This document shows, one piece after another, positions 56,201 through 64,000 of a DNA stretch of 64,000 nucleotides. The position numbers and the translations under genes were made by a program. Source of the DNA: Xenoacremonium recifei (taxonomy: Eukaryota > Ascomycota > Sordariomycetes > Hypocreales > Nectriaceae); contig WOFQ01000007.1 of assembly GCA_012184525.1 (NCBI GenBank), forward strand, positions 124,001-188,000, written 5' to 3'. The notes below the pieces were generated by a model. It searched no databases. It was not told the origin of the DNA and worked only from the letters and a program-made list of their open reading frames with translations. Position 1 is the stretch's first letter, and each line of letters starts with the position of its first letter.

Positions 56201-57544
56201 AGGTTTGTGCTGTCCAGCTGCAGGCCCGGGTAAGGCGGGCATCATAGGTGCAGCAATACGAGGTCCGACTTACACGAGCGCACCCTCCCGCATGCGCGCC
56301 CTTTAGCCCTCAGGCTCTCGGCTGCCTTGACCCTGCTTGACAACCGTTTTGTCAGGGCTTTTTGCTCCGCGACTGTGCAGCTGCAGCTTCCCCTCTCAAC
56401 GGTCCTGAATGTCTCGTTTTCCGCATCAAGCTTCAGGTCGCGTGCCCCCTCTTCGCCCGGCCGCAAGGTACGTACACACCGAATCGGGGCACCCCCGGAA
56501 CCAAGCCGTGATGACCAGAGACCAAAATATCGCCAGCGCAAGCCACCAGCGCTTTCATTAATTAGCTCCCTCTTTGGTCACTCTCGCCCTCAGCCGTCGC
56601 CGCCATCGCCAGTCCTTGTTATTTCGTTTTACGGTGAGCCTGGTGATCGTCGATTTCTTCTTGTTTAGTTTGCATCGCGCGCCGCCTGGACACTGTGCGG
56701 GTAGACTGTGACAATCGACCAGCCGTGTTAGTCACAAACTGATGCCCTCGTACGGCACGGCTCAACACACTACGCTCCGCCGTCATTCCTCGGGTCAGAA
56801 CTTGCTTGTTGCCACAACTGCACAGCTTGGGTTATGGCGCAGTTTCTTGCTCTTTTCAGCTCTTCGCAGGCCAAGCCTCGCAACGAAAGGTCCGATGGCC
56901 GATGTCATGCGTTAGAGGGCTGAAAGGGAGGGTGGGCGAGGCCCGACCACCTGTCATTCACGACACATCGAAATAGTATCAAGGTTTGGTCTGTGGCCGC
57001 TAGATTTGGGACTCGAGGTATTCATCGAGGTAGCCCCGAATACGGTTCTGGTAATGCCCTCTTCTCTTTCTTTCTCTCGTCGTTCCGCCCCTCCATCATC
57101 TCATCCCCAACGAGCGACGCCACTGCAAAGCTGAGCAGGTAAGGCAAGCAGCTGAATTCTATTTCATTGTGTTATGTGACGGAAACGTGAGCTGGAATCC
57201 ATGTGAAGTATGTACAATACAAAACAGGCAAGTTGGTGGCTTCATCATTTTCCACCCTCCCCCCTTCGCTTCGAAGCTCTCTTTCCCCTCCTCCCCTGGT
57301 GACCCCCCTGTTGCCCATCACCACCAATGCCGGCGCCAGCAGGTCTTTTTTGGGACCACGCCAACAAAGTCAAAAGCTGGCTGAGATGTGACAGCCAACT
57401 CAGCCCGGCTGTAACCCTGGGTACGGACCAGGGTTGCGTGAGCAAGCCCCCCTCCCCTGGGGAAGCCCGACAGCCCTGCCTCCTCGTTCTCAACAGAAAG
57501 CTGGAGATGGAGATCCCCGATCGCCCTCCACTTCATGGCCTCGT
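53246..57544. other. Long intergenic region
   Basis: About 4.3 kb without a supported gene. Simple repeats: GCGTTGGTGGCTT-like units at 53946-53983 and CCTG units at 54044-54060. Short frames on both strands (for example 55047-55598 plus and 55650-56195 minus) lack domains and recognisable introns. Part is the wall-protein promoter. Confidence 0.45.
53946..54060. repeat. Simple repeats
   Basis: Three 13-bp units like TTGCGTTGGTGGC at 53946-53983, then Gly/Val-type GGTGGTGTTGG runs, then four CCTG/GCCT tetranucleotides. Confidence 0.65.
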
Positions 57545-59077
57545 TCAGTTGGTCAGCACGTATCGAAAGCGAGGCTTCCCCGCCTCCATATCGACGATGG
57601 CCTGGTTGGCGTCGCCCATGGGCCGTGTCTCGACCCATGGCACGATGTGCTTGTCTGCGGCCAGCTGGAAAAGGTCGCGGATCTCCTGGGGGCTGCCGAT
57701 GAGCGAGCCGACGAGCCGTCGCCGCTTGGGCACGAGCGCCCACACACTGACGGGGATGGGCTCCTCGGGGATTCCCACCTGCACGAGTGTGCCGTCAAGG
57801 GCAAGCAGCCCAAGATAGTCGCCCAGGGGCATCTGCAGCGCGGGTTAGACACGGGCCAGGACTGGGCTGAAAAGGGGGAGACAACAAAGCAAAGCTGGAA
57901 CAACAAACAAAAAAGAAAGCTGCTCTAGATGCCGTGACGGCTCGCGGGGCGGGCGGACCCCTGGTCGACGGAAAATAAGGGAGATCGACATACCTTTTGT
58001 GATGAGACGGTGCAGATGATCAGGTCAAGCGTGCCGGCGTACTTGGTGGCCCAGTCGTCTTCGTCGGCCGTCGCGATGTACTCGTCACAGCCCAGGGCCA
58101 GCGCTTCGTCCCGTTTCTCAGCTCGCCGTGAGATGCCGACGACCTTGTCAACACCCATGGCTTTGGCGATCAAGACAGCGAAGTGGCCCAGGCCACCGAC
58201 ACCAACGACGCCGATGCGTTTGCCGGGGCCTGCGCCGAAGAGCTTAAGGGGTGAGTAGACGGTGACGCCTCCGCATAGCATGGGTGCGGCATGTTCTGGC
58301 AGGAGGCCGTCAGGGATCTTGACGACGAAGTGTGACGGGCTGCGGTGATAGAGGCCATAGCCTCCATAAGCCTTGCCGCCGTTCCGGTACCGTGTGTTGT
58401 ATGTGAGCTGTGTGTCCTTGCAGTAGTTCTCCTCGTCGTGCTCGCAGGCCTCACAGGGTCCGTCGCGGGAGCGGCAGGAGTCGGTTTGCGCTCCCACTCC
58501 TACGAGATCACCGACTTTGATGCCGCCCTCGGCTTCTGTCCCAACGCGCACTGCAATGCCAACAATCTCGTGACCGACTACGCAAGGGAACTCGGTTGGG
58601 CCCTATAATGCAGGTCAGTTTGTTCTTCCCTTGAGTACATGAAGGCAAGGCAGGTGTCAAGTTCAGGGGTAAAGGGGTTGCACATACCCAACCAGCACGA
58701 AGAGTGTGAATATCAGATCCGCAGATGCCCGAGTGGGTGATCCCGATGTCGACATCTGTCTCTTCCCAAGGCTTGGGCTCGTACTCCTGCCAAACCATGT
58801 GGCCTTCGGCCGCGGAAGGATCCAAGCCCATCCAGCCCTCGAAGGTATAGTCGACCTGAGGGGCCTTGATATCGACGGCAGCTGCGTCAGCTGCTTGAGT
58901 ATCTTCCTTGAGTTGGTCATCAGAGAGCTCATCGAGCTTCATCTCCTCAGTGTCGCTGTTGATATGGATCGACTCGACATCGCTGAGCTCGACCTCCTTG
59001 ATTTGTACGTTCACAATGGGCTCTTTGGTAGCTCCAAGGAACTGAATGTCTTTTGGTAGTCCGTGGACTTCAGCCAT
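57545..59077 (-). CDS. Zinc-dependent alcohol dehydrogenase (cinnamyl-ADH/ADH6-like) with acidic N-terminal extension
   Basis: Three exons on the minus strand, 59077-58688, 58602-57994 and 57832-57545, all phase 0, give 428 aa; the introns are 84 and 161 nt. From residue about 77 (YTFEGWMGLDPSAAEG) it follows the cinnamyl-alcohol-dehydrogenase group: catalytic zinc ligands Cys in GICGSDIHTL and His-Glu in VVGHEIVG, structural zinc cysteines in CRSRDGPCEACEHDEENYC, and the nucleotide-binding GVVGVGGLGHFA. These enzymes reduce aldehydes with NADPH in the cytosol. About 75 residues precede the usual family start; they are acidic (VELSDVESIHINSDTEEMK) and have no counterpart I know of. They could be a regulatory or interaction tail. 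Confidence 0.92.
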
Positions 59078-62000
59078 GATGCTAGTTGATGACTCTCAGG
59101 AGATGATGTTCTCTTTTATATAAAAATGTTTGAAATGTAGTATAGGATGCACAAGTGTGTATGTGTGTTTTCGATCTTGCTGTTGTATTAGATATGAATA
59201 CTGAAATTCGCGAATTTGAGAGAATTCAACTCACCTTTATACGTCTCCCTTCACGATATCATCGCCCTCTTCACCATCGATTCCCACACTTCCCACACCA
59301 TGGCCACAAATGGACACCGTACCATGGTGCCCGTGCTCGCCCCTCCGATAACCAACCGGCATGCTGCCGTCAAACCGATCACGATACTCAGCCGCTACTC
59401 TTATCACCTATACCGTTGCTCACCTTGGATTCGGCCTCTGTCCGTTACAGGCTCATCTCGGGACCACGCCATGTGGAACCACGCAGTCGGCAAAACGCTG
59501 CCCACGCCGGGTCCGTGACAGCCGATGAGGACTCTACCGGGGATCGCAAACAGGAACTTCCAGATGAGATGCGGCGATGTCGTTGCCTCCTCCCGTGGTC
59601 TGGGCAGGGGATGTCGTTCGGTGTAGAGTGGGCTCGCCATACAATTGGGTTTGGCTTCCCGTGTATTCCCGCGCTTCTAGAAGAGGGGCTGGAATGTGAG
59701 ACTGGGTCGTTGTGGAAAGCTGATGGAGCTGAAGGTTTCTCGGCACGCGGGAACCGTTGAGGCTCTGTCTTAGGTGGTTCATCATCTTCATTCCAGTTAA
59801 TCGACGATCCGTCGATTACCCGGCACGGCACTTCCCTTGAGACCTTTGGAGAGCCGAGACTAGTCTCAAACTCAAGGTTCCGTGTCTCGTCGATCTAGGA
59901 AAGACGAGAGATTCCCTACAGACTCTCTCCCCTTGGTGGTGCAATGCCCGTTTCCGTGGCATATCTCGCCATTCAGGAGCTAAAGCGAGTCCACCGCGGT
60001 GAGACATTGGGGCAATCGATAGCAAGAGGAAGGCTGTTAGCAACAGAAGTTGTCACCGCCTAGCCGAAAACCAGATGTTGATCACGGACAAAAGATGTCA
60101 AGGTGAGCAGGTTCTCCCACTCCGACACGCTGTGGGACCAATCAGGCAATGCGTGGTCGGTGAGGCCGTAGAGATTACAGCCTGACTTCTCGGCGGATCT
60201 GCAGCCCTATCCCAAGGTGAACGGTGTAGTTCAGGGATAAGCAACTCACCATGAGCATGCAAGACAACGTGTTGCAGATTGCAGTAACGTACAGAAATGG
60301 GAATGGCCGGGAGAAACCGGATGGTGCTTGATCGCAAATTGGAAGGCCCAGAAGCGCCCATGAAGATAACATATTGTGGTGTGATGACAAAGCTTATAGA
60401 GCTCCAGGGTAATTAATTGTGGGCAGAGGAGAGAGGATTTGAAGATGTGCAGAAGCAACCCTATTTTGCATAGCAGATTTAGAGAATGGCATTTTCCCAA
60501 GTCGCGGGGAATTCTCAAATGCAAAGTTTTAATTGCAATCGAATAGAAAGCTCTAATACTGAGGGTAATTCTTACGAATGTGGCCGCTAGCATACTCATG
60601 CGATGTGGGGATGACGGACAATGAATAAAATGCCATCAAGATAACGATGCGAAATGAAACCATTGCCCTAAATAATCAGGTAAAGAAATTGCACGTGTGT
60701 TCACGATAGGTAGGTTTCTGTGCTCGTGTGTGCGCCATGCCTTGAAGAGCATGTGTAAGAGAGTGACTGCAGGGGAATCCTGTGCACTTCTCCAGAAATG
60801 GCGCTATGGCGCGACAAGTGGTCAGCAAGCGCAGACTTATGTACGATAAACGACAGAGAGGGTCAGAGTTATTATTTGATCTATATTCGGTTCGTGAGTA
60901 TATGAGGATGCGATATTCATAGGTAATGATCATGAGTGAACAAAAGATGCAAATGGAGAGTCTCTCTACGAAGTGCGTCACACATCATGGCTGACGCCCA
61001 GACTGCTGTAATTACAGCATTCTGTCATTTGAGCGCCTCAAAGTAATTCGATAAATTTCGAGACAGCCACACTCTCACACAGCTGGGGCGTCCGCGGCTC
61101 AGTCGGAAAGGGACGCTGTGCCACACACGATCTAAAGATCTTGCACAAGCAAGAAAGTGGGAGGCCGGCGATTGGCTCAGCTGCTCCGACTCACCGACGG
61201 TGAAGCGCCACACTTAGAACGCTGTTGGTGGTGGCTTTGACGTCGGTGTTTTCGCTTCATTGTGATTTTACAACGAAATTTGCGTTTCGTACAGCCCGGA
61301 CAAGGCATCATTTGAATCTGAAACAAGGCATTGTCAAAAACTCACCGTAGCAGCTCAGTTATTGTGGCGGAAGACGGCGATCGTGGAGGCTGAGATGAGA
61401 AATTGAAATTGACGGGATTCGGTGTTAGCCACGTGAATGATTGTACCTCTGAGTCGCGCCGTATTTCGGGTCGAGGCCTCCGGAGCTGGAGGTAGCAAGC
61501 GCCCGTAGGTTGTTCTTGCCTGTTATCGCTCATCGGAAGATCGGTTAAGAGAAAATTTCACCCTCATCGCTGCCTGGTTCATCTTACCCCAAGCTCTCAT
61601 GCCGCGATAATCTGACATCTTCTTCGCGCCCATTCACATCCCGCTATTTCCGTTCGTGGGTTGAGCGTTCGCTGGCATCGCCTGGTTGGGCTGTAATGGG
61701 GGCGGCAAAGGCGGGCAGTGACATGCCAGTTCCAACGTCGCTGACGGACAAGTGCTAGGCCGCAACGCTCCAACGACCATTTTGCCACAACTCTCATCGC
61801 CACCGTAAAGACAGTCGCAATTTCCGACATCGCGAAGACAAGGAACGCGCGCAGCCGATTATCCTCCTCATGACGGGCTGTTTTTTCTATTTTGTCCGGC
61901 CCCCAACTATCCCAGCCAGCAATCGACGTCGCGCCATCCTGGTAAGCGCCAAAGACGCAGTGCAGTCAGAGGGCAGTTCGCGGTCGCGCGCACTGTGCTC

Positions 62001-63603
62001 AAGCACGCTGGTCTCAGTTTGCTCGCTGTTCTTCATGACGACCACCATGAACTCGCCGTCGCCGTCGCTAACTGGCTGAAGGCGGCCCTGAGACGCTCTA
62101 TTTTGCCTCGCTGATTCAGGTTCAGGAAGCCCGCCGTTGGTGTGCATCGCAGGATGGCCGTCAGTCACCTAACGGGAGTCTCGAATCTGACAGACGACAA
62201 TGATTTGTTCAATTGTGTTCTCGTCTCAGGCCAACGTTTCTGTCACCATCATGAGGACCTAATCTGGTGGGGTTATTGGCCAACGGGACGTTGTGGCGAG
62301 CCGTTCCCCCGCCAGATCTCACGCATCTCATTGTGCACACGCCCTCGAACCAACAACCACACCATCACGCCCTCGACGCCATCCATCCATCCAACCATCC
62401 AAACCTCGGTACAATGGTATCTGCGGGGACAACGGACATCGCTCTTAACGTCGGGGCGAAATACCAACCCGCGCGCGTGTAATTGAGAGTTAGGCACGAC
62501 ATTGGCGTTGTCACTGTTCAACAGCCCCTGATCCCGGGCTTGTGCCCCTCCTGACGTCGATGGGGTTGCGTTGGAGATCCCTTGCCCAGCTGCGAACGTG
62601 ATCTAAATGACCACTGGGAGACAACACAGTCCTCAGGCCATCCTGCCTAGTTGCGCCTCAGTCCACCCTGGCTCTAGCAGGGAGACATTACCAAGATGGC
62701 AAATGAGTCAACTGTGCTTATGGTACAGGAGGTGGATGCGAATTTTTGTCGGCGTTGCAGTGCCAATTTGATGAGCCCGTCGAAAACCCGAATCCCGCAG
62801 TTGAGCACAACGAGGCGAGGTGAGGCGGCGAGACGCTAAAAATGGCTGTTTCGAGCACTTACAACTAGTCCCGGAGGCGAGACCCAAAGCCACCCGTGAG
62901 GTCAAATCAGTGCTTAGAGATTGGGATTGCTTATTGGTTAAATGTACACACATTCCAACGCTTCGCCTGTCGGAGAATAGGAAACCCCCGTCGGTCCAGG
63001 CTGCCTCGGACATGGCCAAAGACACCGGCCTGATCTACAGAGCCAATCACTGGTTGTTAGCTTACACGCATCCTTCCCTGGTACCATGACGGGCACGCAA
63101 CTGCGAAACACGAAGAGTAGGTACATCGGACGCCTCTTTGAGGTGGGTATAGTTTGTTCGAATTGGATTTTGCGCCAAACCCCGGTGCTACACCGGTCGC
63201 CATCATTCGCACTTTCTCAGGGGCGTGTGCTTGTACGTGAGCGTTGTCGTTAGCTGCAGCTGCACCTCATTCTCAGCGGGTCTGGGGTTATCTGTGGATT
63301 TACGTTCTCGTGCAGCACGCGTTCTCGGGTGAGCAAGACGATGATGGCTTGGTTGGATTTTTCTATTTTGCAATGATGCGACAATGCGGAAGTTTAGAAA
63401 AGTGAGGTGAATTAAGTTGAAGACATAAAAAGGGCCCTTCTTCCGGCTGGAAAATGAAGCTGGCTCATCATCACTATCACCTCCATCTCAACTCATTCAA
63501 GACGCTTTACAACATCAGCCACACGACCATCTCCGTGTTCACAAACCAACTGCCCAAGCTGTCGACCAACACACAAAACATTACCAACACAACGCTTTCC
63601 AAT
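59078..63603. other. Long intergenic region
   Basis: About 4.5 kb with no supported gene. Short frames on both strands show no domains. The first 200 bp (TTTATATAAAAATG near 59115) probably hold the ADH promoter. The right end has CATAAAAA at 63424, about 180 bp before the ATG at 63604. Confidence 0.45.
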
Positions 63604-63884
63604 ATGCCTTCCTCTCGATCCGGAAAGTAAGTTTGCTCTCATGTTTCTTCCCTTGATTCACACGAGGACGATGTCACTGACTTCTTGCCTCCAGCTCCTC
63701 GGGAAGCGCCGCTACCGGCGGCCGGAGCAGCTCCACTAGCGCCGGGCTCCAGACATACATCAACACCAACGACCCCTTCTCGCGCTTCATGGTTACGGGA
63801 GAGCCCACGGGCCGCGGATTCGTGAATTCAGTCGGCAAGCTGGGGGACTGGGACGACAACTGGAAGAAAATCAGTCGCCATTAA
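63604..63884 (+). CDS. Small two-exon hypothetical protein
   Basis: Exons 63604-63626 (23 nt) and 63695-63884 give 70 aa; the intron is 68 nt (GTAAGT...CTCCAG) and in phase 2. The N-terminal half is Ser/Gly-rich (SSTSAGLQ), the C-terminal half aromatic and charged (DPFSRFMVTGEPTGRGF and GDWDDNWKK). No signal peptide or membrane span. Its layout (MP start, short first exon, phase-2 intron, TATA-like CATAAAAA 180 bp upstream) is like the array genes at 27-42 kb, but the core motif is absent, so homology is not claimed. I do not recognise the family. Confidence 0.6.
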
Positions 63885-64000
63885 ATTTTCTCCCTTCGTT
63901 TTGGATACCCTGGGACAATGGTCGAGGTCGACGGGAGCCGGTGCTTGTCAACTTCTTAGTGGGGCGGGCTGCCGAGCTGTGGCTGAGGAGCTTAGCGAGC

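Overview
The window is nuclear DNA of a filamentous ascomycete (Pezizomycotina). Evidence: spliceosomal introns, mostly 47-123 nt, with GT...AG ends and CTAAC-like branch sites; a Zn2Cys6 regulator of AflR type; a SAD-1/QDE-1-type RNA-dependent RNA polymerase; a 14-TM MFS transporter; a 2EXR-domain protein; a GPI-anchored Thr-rich wall protein; eukaryotic tRNA-Asp and tRNA-Ser genes. I cannot name the species. Exon joins given here were derived by eye, and each joined reading frame sums to a multiple of three.

Left part (1-25 kb), conventional genes: a small N-anchored protein (1.7 kb), a multi-pass membrane protein with a long charged N-tail (3.1-5.2 kb, minus), the RNA-dependent RNA polymerase (5.9-9.8 kb, minus), then a co-oriented trio of an EthD/alpha-beta-hydrolase fusion, an MFS exporter and an AflR-like regulator (10.6-16.6 kb), a 2EXR protein (17-18.4 kb, minus), a short-chain dehydrogenase (19.1-20.2 kb, minus) and a transcription-factor-like protein lacking a zinc cluster (21-22.6 kb).

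Middle part (25-43 kb), the unusual region: gene-poor and repeat-rich. It is flanked on the left by two tRNA-Asp genes whose 72-nt transcribed sequences are identical, and on the right by tRNA-Ser(AGA). It carries six dispersed paralogs of a tiny two-exon gene (A-F; 64-73 aa). All six have an exactly 14-nt first exon, a phase-2 intron of 87-94 nt, a conserved core (YHRAPPGLQ ... RMQ.IL..LGF), a TATA box 181-213 bp upstream of the ATG and, in four copies, two GCGAACCA-like boxes spaced 11 bp apart. A divergent seventh relative lies just left of the tRNAs, and a decayed remnant just left of tRNA-Ser. The copies sit in about 6-8 kb segments duplicated in tandem (roughly 27.1-34.9 and 35.6-41.55 kb, then part of a third), with tRNA-Asp 3' fragments at or within the units and a captured fragment of a TcdA/Tcd1-like E1 enzyme gene. 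I recognise no known family for these small proteins; this is the best candidate for an undescribed system.

Right part (43-64 kb): a four-exon short-chain dehydrogenase (43.7-44.9 kb), an ankyrin-repeat protein (46-48.2 kb, minus), a large repetitive GPI-anchored wall protein (50.7-53.2 kb, minus), a zinc alcohol dehydrogenase with an acidic N-terminal extension (57.5-59.1 kb, minus) and a small two-exon gene at the right edge (63.6-63.9 kb). Long intergenic stretches around 48-50, 53-57 and 59-63 kb show no convincing genes.
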